Shown: piece by piece, positions 35,591 through 44,172 of the stretch
How the letters are laid out: each line of letters begins with the position of its first letter
Numbering within the stretch: position 1 is the first letter of the stretch
DNA from: Microbacterium terrae
GTDB lineage: Bacteria > Actinomycetota > Actinomycetes > Actinomycetales > Microbacteriaceae
Assembly: GCF_017831975.1 (NCBI RefSeq)
Contig: NZ_JAFDSS010000001.1
Coordinates: forward strand, 3,348,001 to 3,412,000
Direction: 5' to 3'
Length of the DNA stretch: 64,000 nt
Translations under genes and position numbers: made by a program
Notes under the pieces: model-generated
What the model saw: only the letters and a program-made list of their open reading frames with translations
Told to the model about the DNA's origin: nothing
Database searches by the model: none

Positions 35591-35593
35591 GGT
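35588..35593 (+). promoter_or_regulatory. -10 box (TAGGGT) overlapping the EamA stop codon
   Basis: TAGGGT starts with the EamA stop TAG and ends 6 bases before the ATG at 35600, the same design as the zur promoter. Confidence 0.5.
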
Positions 35594-35599
35594 CGGCAC

Positions 35600-36616
35600 A
35601 TGTCGATGACGCGATGGGCGGTGCTCGGACCAGGAGCGATCAGCCGGGACTTCGCGGCGGGGCTCGCGGCCTCGTCGCTCGGAGTCCTCCACGCGGTGGG
35701 CAGCTCGGTGGCCGATCGCGCGGCCGGGTTCGCCGCAGATCACGGTGTCGGCATATGGGGCGACTACGATGCGATCCTCACTCGCGACGACGTCGATGCC
35801 GTCTACATCGGCACGGTCCACACCACTCACGCGGATCTCGCGATCCGGGCGCTCGAGGCGGGGAAGGCGGTGCTGTGCGAGAAGCCGGCGACGCCGACGC
35901 TCACCGAGACCGAGCGCATGCTGTCTGCCGCATATGACGCGGATCGCCCGCTCGTCGAGGCGTTCAAGAACCGGTTCGGCCCCTTCGCAGACACGCTCAG
36001 GCGCACGGTCGCCGATGCTGCGGAGGGCGCGCTCGGCGCTCCGGTGGCGCTGGAGGCATCGTTCGGCTTCGCCGCGGGCCGGCGCACCGGCCGACTCTTC
36101 GACCCCGCGCTCGCGGGCGGCGCGATCCTCGACGTCGGCTGCTACCCGCTGTCGCTCGCGGTGGAGGTCGCCCGGGTCGGACGAGCTGCAGATTCCGGGC
36201 CGACGCTGGTCGAGGCATCCGGCACGCTCGTCGAGGGCGTCGACGGCGACGCGACCGCGGTGTTCGACATCGGCGGGCTCGAAGCCCGCCTGTCGACGGC
36301 GATCGTGCGGCAGCTGCCGGGGTCTGCGGTCATCCGCTGCGAACGCGGTGAGATCGTGCTCCCCGACGCGTGGGGCGGACGGGCGCAGAGCGCCTCGACG
36401 ATCATCGTTCGCACGCCGGCGGGGGAGCGTGTGATCGAGGTGCCCACGGTCCAGCCGATGGGGGCTGAGGCGGATGCCGTGACGCTCGCACTGGCCGAGC
36501 GGCGCCTCGAGGCGCCCGAGATGCCGTGGGCCGACACCCGCGCGATAGCGGCAGGTCTCACCGAATGGCGAGCCGCGGTGATCGGCGGCGGTACGGGAGT
36601 CGACAGCCGGGCGTGA
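35600..36616 (+). CDS. Gfo/Idh/MocA-family oxidoreductase
   Basis: A 338-residue NAD(P)-dependent sugar or polyol dehydrogenase. N-terminal Rossmann motif GPGAISRDFAAGL (10-22) and the conserved EKP (94-96) with its catalytic lysine are present, followed by GGAILDVGCYPLSLAVEVA of the C-terminal alpha/beta domain. It may also use dihydrodiol or inositol-like substrates. It sits next to the first sugar locus but has its own leaderless promoter, and the adjacent regulator gene is convergent. Specific substrate unknown. Confidence 0.88.
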   Translation: MSMTRWAVLGPGAISRDFAAGLAASSLGVLHAVGSSVADRAAGFAADHGVGIWGDYDAILTRDDVDAVYIGTVHTTHADLAIRALEAGKAVLCEKPATPTLTETERMLSAAYDADRPLVEAFKNRFGPFADTLRRTVADAAEGALGAPVALEASFGFAAGRRTGRLFDPALAGGAILDVGCYPLSLAVEVARVGRAADSGPTLVEASGTLVEGVDGDATAVFDIGGLEARLSTAIVRQLPGSAVIRCERGEIVLPDAWGGRAQSASTIIVRTPAGERVIEVPTVQPMGAEADAVTLALAERRLEAPEMPWADTRAIAAGLTEWRAAVIGGGTGVDSRA

Positions 36617-36625
36617 CCGCGACGC

Positions 36626-37732
36626 TCAGGCCCGGGGCGGAGCCGTCGAACCGCGCACGTTGAGCCGCGGGCTGAGGGTGACGCGATGCACCGGCCGCGA
36701 GGGGTCTTCGATGCGGCGGAGCACGAGGTCGATCGCGGCACTGCCGACGGCACCGCGCGGCGGGCTCACGGCGGTGAGCGCGGGGGAGAACAGCTCGGCC
36801 ACCTCGTCGTCGTAGGCGATCACCGACAGGTCGTCGGGAACCGAGATGCCGCGCTGCAGCGCGAGGTCGACGAAGGCCATCGCCTCGGGGTCGGAGTGCA
36901 CGACGAGCGCGGTCACGTTGTGGCGGAGGGCCGTGTCGAGGGTCGCATCGACGACCGACGAGAAGTCCGGGCTGGTGCGGGGCGGGAGGATCGACTCGAA
37001 GTGATCGGTGGGCGTGAGGTCGAGCTCGGCGCAGGCCGACCGCCATCCGGCGGTGATCTTGCGCGACGTGGGGGAGTCGCGCGAGATGATGAGGCCCACC
37101 CGGCGGTGACCGAGGTCTGAGAGGTGCCGGGCGGCGAGTACGGCGCCGAGCGCGTGGTCGGTGGTGACGGATTCGACAGGAGCGCGGTCGGGCAGCAGCA
37201 CCGCGTCGCGCTCGACGAGCACGGCGGGTACCCCCGACTCGGCGATCCACTGGATCACCGCCTGCGCGTGCGGGGTGTCGGTGTTCGGGGCCACCACGAG
37301 CCCGCGCACCCCCTCGGCGTCGATGAGACGCTCGAGCACGGGCCGCTCGTCCTGCAGCTCGTACGAGGCGCCGCGCAGCACGATGCCGACTCCACGGCGG
37401 GCCGCCTCCGCCTCCGCACCGCGCACCACGCCCGGCCAGTAGTAGTCCAGCGACGGCACGAGCACGGCGATCGAACCGGTGGGCGCGGGGGATCCGCCCG
37501 TCGCACCGGCATCGGGACGGGTGACGGCGTCGGCGACGGGGATGGCGCCGCCGTGCACGCGCTGGAGCACCCCCTCGTTCTCCATCTGGGCGAGGTCGCG
37601 GCGGAGCGTGACCGACGAGGCGCCGAGCTCGTCGATGAGCTGCGAGATGCGCACGATGCCGTCTCGCTCGAGCGCCGCCAGCACATGCGCGCGTCGTGCG
37701 GCCGCGAGCGGCGCGTGATTCTGGTCGGTCAT
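36626..37732 (-). CDS. DeoR-type HTH / LacI-type sugar-sensor regulator
   Basis: A 368-residue regulator. Residues about 8-62 form a DeoR winged helix (ARRAHVLAALERDGIVRISQLIDELGASSVTLRRDLAQMENEGVLQRVHGGAIP). From about 85 on there is a LacI/periplasmic-binding-protein-like effector domain (IAVLVPSLDYYWPGVVRGAEAEAARRGVGI, DHALGAVLAARHLSDLGHRRVGLI, ISVPDDLSVIAYDD). Such hybrids control sugar operons in actinobacteria. The ATG overlaps the stop of the heparinase-like gene (ATGA), so both are cotranscribed. It probably represses the divergent promoters at 39707-39751 and is released by a sugar from the degraded glycan. Confidence 0.88.
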   Translation of the reverse strand: MTDQNHAPLAAARRAHVLAALERDGIVRISQLIDELGASSVTLRRDLAQMENEGVLQRVHGGAIPVADAVTRPDAGATGGSPAPTGSIAVLVPSLDYYWPGVVRGAEAEAARRGVGIVLRGASYELQDERPVLERLIDAEGVRGLVVAPNTDTPHAQAVIQWIAESGVPAVLVERDAVLLPDRAPVESVTTDHALGAVLAARHLSDLGHRRVGLIISRDSPTSRKITAGWRSACAELDLTPTDHFESILPPRTSPDFSSVVDATLDTALRHNVTALVVHSDPEAMAFVDLALQRGISVPDDLSVIAYDDEVAELFSPALTAVSPPRGAVGSAAIDLVLRRIEDPSRPVHRVTLSPRLNVRGSTAPPRA

Positions 37733-39678
37733 CGGTGGTCCTCGGGGGTCGGTAGGTCCAGTTCTATCGTCACGGCGACCTCGTCGCGGTGAGATACGTC
37801 CAGATCGAGGCGGGTGAGTCGCGCGCCCCACACCGCGGTGAGCATGGGGTCGTCGAGGTCGACGGGGGTGATGCGGGCGGTGACGTCGTCGGGCCACCGC
37901 ACCAGCACCGGGGTCGCACCGTCGAGCGGCACGACGCGAGCGCTGCCCGGAGCGAGCTCGACGCTGCCGGCGAGCAGCATCCGCACCTCGGTTCCGTCGG
38001 CTGCGGCAGACCACGAGTCGGCCACCTCGACGGCGCGCGCCACACGGTCGAGGCGCACACGTCGGTGCCACGACCCGACGGTGCCGGGAGGATACGCGCC
38101 GGCGAGCTCGGCATCGAACGCCGTCTCCGCATCGTCGATCGAGACGGTGACGCCGGATGCCGCGCTGGCGGCGCCGGGCGGCTGCTCGACGCCGGCGACC
38201 ACCGGCACGTTGTGCCAGATGCTGCGCATGGTCCAGATGTCGTAGCGGTCGGGCCCGAACGTCTGCAGCGTGTACGTCGGGCGACCGGCGTCGATGACGA
38301 CCGGCACGCCGTCCGTCGCGACGATGAACTCGCCGACGTCGTTGTGGTTGTGGTGCTCGCCGTTGTGGCCGCCCTTGGCGGCGACCGTCAGCCCGGTGGC
38401 ATCACCCTCGACCTCGCGTGCGATGACCACCTCGACCGACGGGAGCCAGGTGTCGCGGGGGAGGGGCGACGTCGCCGGCGACGCCTGGATCCACGCGGCG
38501 TCGGCGATGCCGCGGAGCAGACGGGGCAGTCCTTCTGTCTCGGTCGCGGCGGGTGTCCCCTCGGCGCCGCGGTGCGCGGCGGCGTGGGCTTGTGCCGCGG
38601 CGTCGCCGAACGCGCGGGCGGCGCGGTGCAGCGCGTGCCAGGGCTGGGCCGCCGGGGGCTTCGCCTGCCCGTCGGCGACGTTCAGGTACCACGGACCGCC
38701 CAGATGCACCCGGTGGGGGAAGGCGACGGTGGCGCGAAGCGCCGGCACCCCTGTCGCATCGAGCACGCCGCCCGTCGCGTAGGCGAGCACGTCGAGAGCC
38801 TCGAGCGCCCGGCATGCGCCGTTCCACCAGTAGGCGTAGCCCTCGTCGACGGCGCCGTCGAGGGGGAGCACGCTCACGTACCGGTCGATCCCCTCGATGA
38901 CGAGCGCGACCACCTGGGCGCGCAGCGCGGCGTCGTCCGGCGCGTCGAGCAGACGCAGCGCGCCCAGCAGCACGTTGCCGTGGATCCACGGGTTCCAGTT
39001 GTGCACGTCGCCGTCGAGCCCGAGCCAGTGCCAGTCGCGCCGGGTGAGGAACGGGTCGATGACCCGGAGGCGAGACTCGCGACGGATGCGGGCACGGGTG
39101 CCGGGGTATCGGCGCTCGAGGCGCTCGCCGAGCACGTGGTCGATGACGGCGAGCTGGCCGATCACCTCGCCGGCGCCGAGGTCGAGGTACGGCTCGTCGG
39201 CTGTGGCGAGGATGCTGCCGCGCACCGTGAAGGCGTCGTCGTGCGCCGGCCAGCACCACGACGACTGCTCGCACAGCAGCCACACCCCGTCGAGCACGTC
39301 AGCGAGGAAGCGGTCGTCGTCGGTGGTGACGGCGGCGACGACGGCTCGGCTGAGGCGTCGCTGGCGGGCGAACGCCGGGCGCTCCCACACCTCACGGTCG
39401 CCGTCGATGTGCACGCGGGCCGCCGCGCTCGCCAGCGGGAGGGGCCAGGGCTCCGCGAGGTCGGTCGTGGCTCCGGCGACCAGGGCGTCCACGGCCGCGG
39501 CATCCGCGGAGCCGCCCGGGCCCCACACCGATCGGTCCGCGGCCGACACATGGGGCAGGGCGGCGTCCGCGGGCGACAGCAGTCCGGCGAGCCGCTCAGC
39601 GGTCAGCGCGTCGCCGCCGATGCGCGCGCGCAGAGCCTCGGCGAGGGCTCCCTGGAAGGGCTCCGTCTGCGGTGTCAT
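37729..39678 (-). CDS. Heparinase II/III-like polysaccharide lyase/hydrolase
   Basis: A 649-residue cytoplasmic-looking enzyme (no signal peptide). The N-terminal half is an alpha-helical toroid (RDWHWLGLDGDVHNWNPWIHGNVLLGALRLL, EGYAYWWNGACRALEALDVL). The C-terminal half is the heparinase II/III beta domain with its signature GGHNGEHHNHNDVGEFIVATDGVPVVIDAG (about 455-485). The missing signal peptide suggests it acts on imported oligosaccharides. The ATG at 39678 follows GAGGAGA. It is the first gene of the minus operon, ahead of the regulator. Substrate is presumably a uronate-containing oligosaccharide; this is inferred from the family. Confidence 0.86.
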   Translation of the reverse strand: MTPQTEPFQGALAEALRARIGGDALTAERLAGLLSPADAALPHVSAADRSVWGPGGSADAAAVDALVAGATTDLAEPWPLPLASAAARVHIDGDREVWERPAFARQRRLSRAVVAAVTTDDDRFLADVLDGVWLLCEQSSWCWPAHDDAFTVRGSILATADEPYLDLGAGEVIGQLAVIDHVLGERLERRYPGTRARIRRESRLRVIDPFLTRRDWHWLGLDGDVHNWNPWIHGNVLLGALRLLDAPDDAALRAQVVALVIEGIDRYVSVLPLDGAVDEGYAYWWNGACRALEALDVLAYATGGVLDATGVPALRATVAFPHRVHLGGPWYLNVADGQAKPPAAQPWHALHRAARAFGDAAAQAHAAAHRGAEGTPAATETEGLPRLLRGIADAAWIQASPATSPLPRDTWLPSVEVVIAREVEGDATGLTVAAKGGHNGEHHNHNDVGEFIVATDGVPVVIDAGRPTYTLQTFGPDRYDIWTMRSIWHNVPVVAGVEQPPGAASAASGVTVSIDDAETAFDAELAGAYPPGTVGSWHRRVRLDRVARAVEVADSWSAAADGTEVRMLLAGSVELAPGSARVVPLDGATPVLVRWPDDVTARITPVDLDDPMLTAVWGARLTRLDLDVSHRDEVAVTIELDLPTPEDHR

Positions 39679-39706
39679 GGCCGTCTCCTCTTCGATTCGG
39701 GCCAGC

Positions 39707-39751
39707 AAAGCGATCAGAAACGATCATAACAGTTCTAAAAACACCTTGCAA
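39707..39751 (-). promoter_or_regulatory. Promoter and direct-repeat operator of the heparinase operon
   Basis: On the minus strand TTGCAA (39746-39751), a 17-base spacer and TATGAT (39723-39728) form a near-consensus promoter, unusually strong for this genome. Two tandem 10-bp repeats, TGATCGTTTC and TGATCGCTTT on the minus strand (39717-39726 and 39707-39716), cover the -10 edge and transcription start. That is a likely operator for the DeoR-type regulator. Confidence 0.6.
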
Positions 39752-39821
39752 TGACCGAAATCGGTTGATACGCTCCCTTTCGTTCGCATCGCTGCGGGCG
39801 TGAATCGAAGGAGATCCGGTG

Positions 39822-41789
39822 ATGGGTGAGCAGTTCGTCCCGTCGATGCCCGCAGGTGCCGACTGGGATCGCGACCAGTGGGTGGCGTATGCCGACCGCC
39901 TGCTCGCCGCTGCGCGGCCCTTCGCCTCGGCGGGCAATGCACGCATCACCTTCCCGGGCGCCGAAGGCGGCTACGGTCGCGCCGTCGACGGGCTCGAAGG
40001 CTTCGCCCGCACCTTCCTGCTCGCGGGCTTCCGCATCGCAGGAGCCCGGGGTGAAGGCGTCGACGACCTCATCGACTTCTACGCCCGGGGGATCGCCGCC
40101 GGTGTCGATCCCGACGCGGAAGACCGCTGGGTGCGCCTCGACGAGCATGGTCAGGCGAAGGTCGAAGCCGCATCCCTCGCCGTCGTGCTCGACATGACCC
40201 GGCCGTGGATCTGGGAGCGCCTCGACGCCACCACCCGGGAGCGCGTCATCGCCTACCTGGCACCCGCCGTCGGCGACGACACCTACCCCAAGACGAACTG
40301 GCTGTGGTTCCGCCTCGTCGTCGAGACGTTCCTTCGCTCGGTCGGCGGCCCGTGGTCGCCGGAAGATGTCGCTGCCGACCTGGCGCTGCACGACAGCCTC
40401 GTGCGGGAGGACGGCTGGATCTCCGACGGCTTCGAGCGCGCGTACGACCACTACGTCGGCTGGGCGCTGCACGTGTATCCGGTGCTGTGGTCGCGGATGC
40501 AGGGCGCCGACGAGCTCGCCGGCGATCGCACCGCAGGCGACGTCGCGCTGCTCGACCGCTACCTGCAGGATGCCGTCGCCCTCGTCGGCGGCGACGGCTC
40601 GCCGCTCGTCCAGGGGCGCAGCCTCATCTACCGGTACGCCGCAGCCGCACCCTTCTGGGTCGGCGCGATCGCCGGGGTGCCGTCGGTGCCCCTCGGGCAG
40701 CTCCGCCGCGCCGCGGGCGCGATGGTCGGCCACTTCGCCGAGCGCGGAGCGCCCGACGCCGACGGCATCCTCTCCCTCGGCTGGCACGACGAGTGGCGGA
40801 TGCTCGCGCAGTCGTACTCCGGGACGGGTTCGCCGTACTGGGCGGTCAAGGGACTCCTCGGCATCGCGCTGCCCGCCGACCACCCGGTGTGGACGGCCGA
40901 GCCGATCGCTCTCCCGATCGAGACCGGCGACGACCTGCGCTCGGTCCGCGCGGCGGGCTGGATCGTCTCGGCGACGGCGGCCGACGGCATCGTGCGCGTC
41001 ATCAACCACGGCACCGACAAGGCGCTCGCGGGTGGCCTCGTCGGCGATTCGCCCCTTTACGCGCGCATCGGCTACTCCACCGCGACGGCTCCCCTGCTCG
41101 ACGCGGACGCGTGGCTGGCCCCGCTGGAGCAGTCCGCTGTGCTCGTGAGCGGCGACGGACGCGTCACCCACCGATCGGCGATGGAGCTCCTCGACGTGCG
41201 CGTCCAGGATGACACGGACGGGCGCGTCGGCATCGCCACGTCGCGCAGCCGGGCCCACTGGATCACCCCGCGCCCCGCCGAGAACCGCCATGGCGCAGGA
41301 GTCGCCGGCGACGTCGAGATCGCGGGCACCGTCGAGATCCACTCGCTCGTGCGCGGCCCTTGGGAGGTGCGACTCGTGCGCGTCACCGATCTCACCGCGG
41401 CGGGCGTCGAGGCGGTCGCCTTGCGCATCGGCGGGTGGGCCGTGGCGGCCGACGCCGACGCCGGCATCACCCGCGTGGTCGCCGAAGACGGTGCGCTCGC
41501 AGCCGCGGGCGCGCTGCGCAGCAGCATCCGCTCGCTGGGCGTCGACGTCGCCGCCTCCGTCGTCGTCCGTGCCGACGCCGGCCCCCTCGGCGCATACTCC
41601 GCCGTACCGGTCGTCGAGACGGCGGTCGCCCCGGGGGAGTGGACGGCCGTCATCGTCGAACTGAGCGCGACGGATGCCGCGCCCCAGAGCCCCGCCGGCG
41701 TCGTGATCGACGCCGACGGCACCATCTCGGTCACCTGGCCGGATGCCCGGGCGACGACCAGTCGCCTCATCGATTCCGGACGCGCGTAG
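39822..41789 (+). CDS. DUF2264 domain protein
   Basis: A protein of 655 residues in the DUF2264 family, mostly alpha-helical for about 400 residues (YPKTNWLWFRLVVETFLRSVGG, DGWISDGFERAYDHYVGWALHVYPVLW, GRSLIYRYAAAAPFWVGAIAGVPSVPLGQLRRAAGAMVGHF), then beta-rich. It has no signal peptide. DUF2264 proteins resemble alpha/alpha-toroid carbohydrate enzymes and co-occur with heparinase-like genes; an unsaturated-glycan hydrolase role is an inference. The ATG at 39822 (or the GTG just before it) follows AAGGAG. It opens the plus operon of the first sugar locus. Confidence 0.85.
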   Translation: MGEQFVPSMPAGADWDRDQWVAYADRLLAAARPFASAGNARITFPGAEGGYGRAVDGLEGFARTFLLAGFRIAGARGEGVDDLIDFYARGIAAGVDPDAEDRWVRLDEHGQAKVEAASLAVVLDMTRPWIWERLDATTRERVIAYLAPAVGDDTYPKTNWLWFRLVVETFLRSVGGPWSPEDVAADLALHDSLVREDGWISDGFERAYDHYVGWALHVYPVLWSRMQGADELAGDRTAGDVALLDRYLQDAVALVGGDGSPLVQGRSLIYRYAAAAPFWVGAIAGVPSVPLGQLRRAAGAMVGHFAERGAPDADGILSLGWHDEWRMLAQSYSGTGSPYWAVKGLLGIALPADHPVWTAEPIALPIETGDDLRSVRAAGWIVSATAADGIVRVINHGTDKALAGGLVGDSPLYARIGYSTATAPLLDADAWLAPLEQSAVLVSGDGRVTHRSAMELLDVRVQDDTDGRVGIATSRSRAHWITPRPAENRHGAGVAGDVEIAGTVEIHSLVRGPWEVRLVRVTDLTAAGVEAVALRIGGWAVAADADAGITRVVAEDGALAAAGALRSSIRSLGVDVAASVVVRADAGPLGAYSAVPVVETAVAPGEWTAVIVELSATDAAPQSPAGVVIDADGTISVTWPDARATTSRLIDSGRA

Positions 41790-41808
41790 TCGCGCACCGG
41801 TCACCCGA

Positions 41809-41830
41809 CAGGGTCCGAAGACGGGCCCTG
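41809..41830 (+). terminator. Weak intra-operon stem-loop
   Basis: CAGGGTCC and GGGCCCTG pair over 8 bp (one G-T) around a 6-base loop between the DUF2264 gene and the binding-protein gene. A partial terminator or RNA-stabilising hairpin is possible. Confidence 0.45.
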
Positions 41831-41853
41831 CAATCACGAAGGAGTATCCACGA

Positions 41854-43143
41854 ATGAAGCGCACATTCGCCGTCGCGGCCGGCATCGCCGTCGTCGCGTC
41901 GCTCTCGCTCGCCGGCTGCAGCGGCGGCGGGTCGGAAGCCGCACCCGAAGAGACCGGCCCCGTCACCCTCACGCTCTCGGGCTGGGCGCTCGACACCAGC
42001 CCCGAGTTCCAGCTCCTCGCCGACGCGTTCCACGAGAAGAACGACGACGTCACGATCGAGCTCAAGGAGTACGACCCGGCTGAGTACAACACGCTCGTCA
42101 CCGCCGACCTCGCCGCCGGCAGCGGCCCCGACATCATCACGCAGAAGGAGGTCAAGTACGTCACCACCTTCCAGGAGGGCGGTCAGCTGCTCGACGTCTC
42201 GGATGTCGAGCTGCCCGACGGCATCGGCGGTGCGGACTCGTACGCGGTCGACGGCGTGCAGTACGCGGTGCCCTACCGCCAGGACTCGTGGGTGCTCTAC
42301 TACAACCAGGCGCTGTTCGACCAGGCCGGTATCGACTACCCCGATGGCAGCTGGACGTGGGAGGACTACGACGCCGCGGCCGAAGACCTCACCGCCGCGC
42401 TCGGCGGCGCGAAGGGCTCGTACATGCACCGCTGGCAGTCGGTCGTGCAGGGCTTCGCGAACGCGCAGAACGACGCCGACATCCTCGCCGGCGACTACGG
42501 CTACATGGCCGACTTCTACGACCGTGTGCTCGCCCTGCAGGACGACGGCGCCCAGGTCGACTTCAACACCTCGAGCGCGAACTCGCTGACCTACCAGGGC
42601 GAGTTCGGCAAGCAGAACGCGGCGATGCTGCCGATGGGCACCTGGTTCACGGGAACCCTCATCGCCCAGCAGGCATCGGGTGAAGCCGATGACTTCGCCT
42701 GGGGCGTCGCACCGATCCCGCAGCTGGATGCGTCGACCACCGGCACCGACAACACCCCGGTGACCTTCGGCGACCCGACCGGCTTCGGCATCAACGCCGC
42801 CATCGACGAGTCGAAGGTCGCGGCAGCGAAGGAGTTCCTCGCCTTCGCCGCGAGCGAAGAGGCCGCAGAGCTGCTCGCCGGCGTCGGCATCACCCCCGCG
42901 CTGACGAACGACGCGGTCGCCGAGACGTACTTCGCCGCCGACGGTGCACCCACCGACGACCTGTCGAAGTTCGCCTGGTCGTCGCACGAGACGCTGCCCG
43001 AGAACCCGACGTCGAACAAGACGGCGGCCGTCCAGGGCATCCTCGGCGACATGCACACGGCGATCATGTCGGGGTCGACCGATGTCGAGACCGCCATCGC
43101 CGACGCGCAGGACCGCGTCGCCAACGAGGTCGGCACCGACTGA
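41854..43143 (+). CDS. Sugar ABC transporter substrate-binding lipoprotein
   Basis: A 429-residue family 1 extracellular solute-binding protein. Signal peptide with lipobox LAGC (Cys22), then the typical two-lobe sequence (FQLLADAFHEKNDDVTIELKEYDPAEY, DSWVLYYNQALFDQAGIDYPDGSWTWEDY, GTWFTGTLIAQQ, FGDPTGFGINAAIDES). It delivers an oligosaccharide to the two permeases encoded downstream. No ATPase gene is present, so a shared MsmK-type ATPase elsewhere is presumed. The ribosome binding site is AAGGAG. Confidence 0.92.
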   Translation: MKRTFAVAAGIAVVASLSLAGCSGGGSEAAPEETGPVTLTLSGWALDTSPEFQLLADAFHEKNDDVTIELKEYDPAEYNTLVTADLAAGSGPDIITQKEVKYVTTFQEGGQLLDVSDVELPDGIGGADSYAVDGVQYAVPYRQDSWVLYYNQALFDQAGIDYPDGSWTWEDYDAAAEDLTAALGGAKGSYMHRWQSVVQGFANAQNDADILAGDYGYMADFYDRVLALQDDGAQVDFNTSSANSLTYQGEFGKQNAAMLPMGTWFTGTLIAQQASGEADDFAWGVAPIPQLDASTTGTDNTPVTFGDPTGFGINAAIDESKVAAAKEFLAFAASEEAAELLAGVGITPALTNDAVAETYFAADGAPTDDLSKFAWSSHETLPENPTSNKTAAVQGILGDMHTAIMSGSTDVETAIADAQDRVANEVGTD

Positions 43144-43156
43144 CCCGCCTGCCCGC

Positions 43157-43199
43157 GACGGGCTCGGGGACCACGGCACGCCGGTCCCCGAGCCCCGTC
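43157..43199 (+). repeat. Stem-loop between binding-protein and permease genes
   Basis: A 16-bp stem with one bulged base (arms 43157-43172 and 43183-43199) around a 10-base loop. It probably stabilises the upstream mRNA and lowers read-through, raising binding protein over permease. Confidence 0.7.
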
Positions 43200-43233
43200 G
43201 ACGGGCACCCCGCCCACGTCACCTGGAGACACC

Positions 43234-44172
43234 ATGACGACCATCGCGCACGAGCCGGCCACGGAGGCGCAGACGCCGCCGCCGGCGCGCAGGCGCCGTT
43301 CGGCGCTGCGGCGCCGCAACGCCCTCATCGGGTGGAGCTTCATCCTCCCGAACTTCCTCGGATTCGGGTTCCTGACGCTCGTCCCGGTGCTCATCCTCTT
43401 CTACATGGCGTTCACGAACTGGAACGTCTTCGGCAAGGCCGACTGGGTGGGCATCGCGAACTTCCAGCGTCTGCTCGGTGACGGCAGCTTCCACATCGCG
43501 TTCTGGAACACCCTCTACTACTCGGTGCTGCACATCCCGCTGACGATCGTCGTATCGCTCGGGCTCGCGCTGCTGCTCAACAACAAGCTCCGCGGCGTCG
43601 CGTTCTTCCGCACCGCGGCCTTCTTCCCGTACATCACCTCGATCGTCGCGATCGCGGTGGTGTGGAACCTGCTCTTCAGCCCCGACTACGGCCCGATCAA
43701 CCAGGTGCTGCGCGCCATCGGCATCGAGAACCCTCCCGGATGGCTCACCTCGCAGGAGTGGGCGATGCCCGCGGTCGTGATCGTGAGCACCTGGCGCGAC
43801 ATGGGCTACTACATGATCCTCTTCCTCGCGGGCCTGCAGACGGTGCCCCGTGAGCTGCACGAGGCCGCCCGCGTCGACGGCGCGAACGTCTGGCAGCGGT
43901 TCGTGAACGTCACCCTTCCGTGCCTGCGGCCCACGATGTTCTTCGTGACCGTGATGCTCACGATCAACTCGTTCAAGATCTTCGACCTGATCCTCGTCAT
44001 GACCGACGGCGGACCCGGCCAGGCGACGCTCGTGCTGTCGCAGTTCATCTACCGCAAGGGCTTCGAGGAGTCGCAGTTCGGCTACGCGTCGGCAGCTGCC
44101 GTGGTGCTGTTCGTGCTCTGCATCGGCGTGACGATCATCCAGTTCTTCTGGAACAAGCGCAGGAGCGTGTGA
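43234..44172 (+). CDS. Sugar ABC transporter permease (MalF-type)
   Basis: A 312-residue permease with six transmembrane helices and the cytoplasmic EAA loop (HEAARVDGANVWQRFVNVTLPCLRP, about 209-233), which docks the ATPase. Ribosome binding site GGAGA. The stop shares one base with the next permease start. Confidence 0.92.
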   Translation: MTTIAHEPATEAQTPPPARRRRSALRRRNALIGWSFILPNFLGFGFLTLVPVLILFYMAFTNWNVFGKADWVGIANFQRLLGDGSFHIAFWNTLYYSVLHIPLTIVVSLGLALLLNNKLRGVAFFRTAAFFPYITSIVAIAVVWNLLFSPDYGPINQVLRAIGIENPPGWLTSQEWAMPAVVIVSTWRDMGYYMILFLAGLQTVPRELHEAARVDGANVWQRFVNVTLPCLRPTMFFVTVMLTINSFKIFDLILVMTDGGPGQATLVLSQFIYRKGFEESQFGYASAAAVVLFVLCIGVTIIQFFWNKRRSV

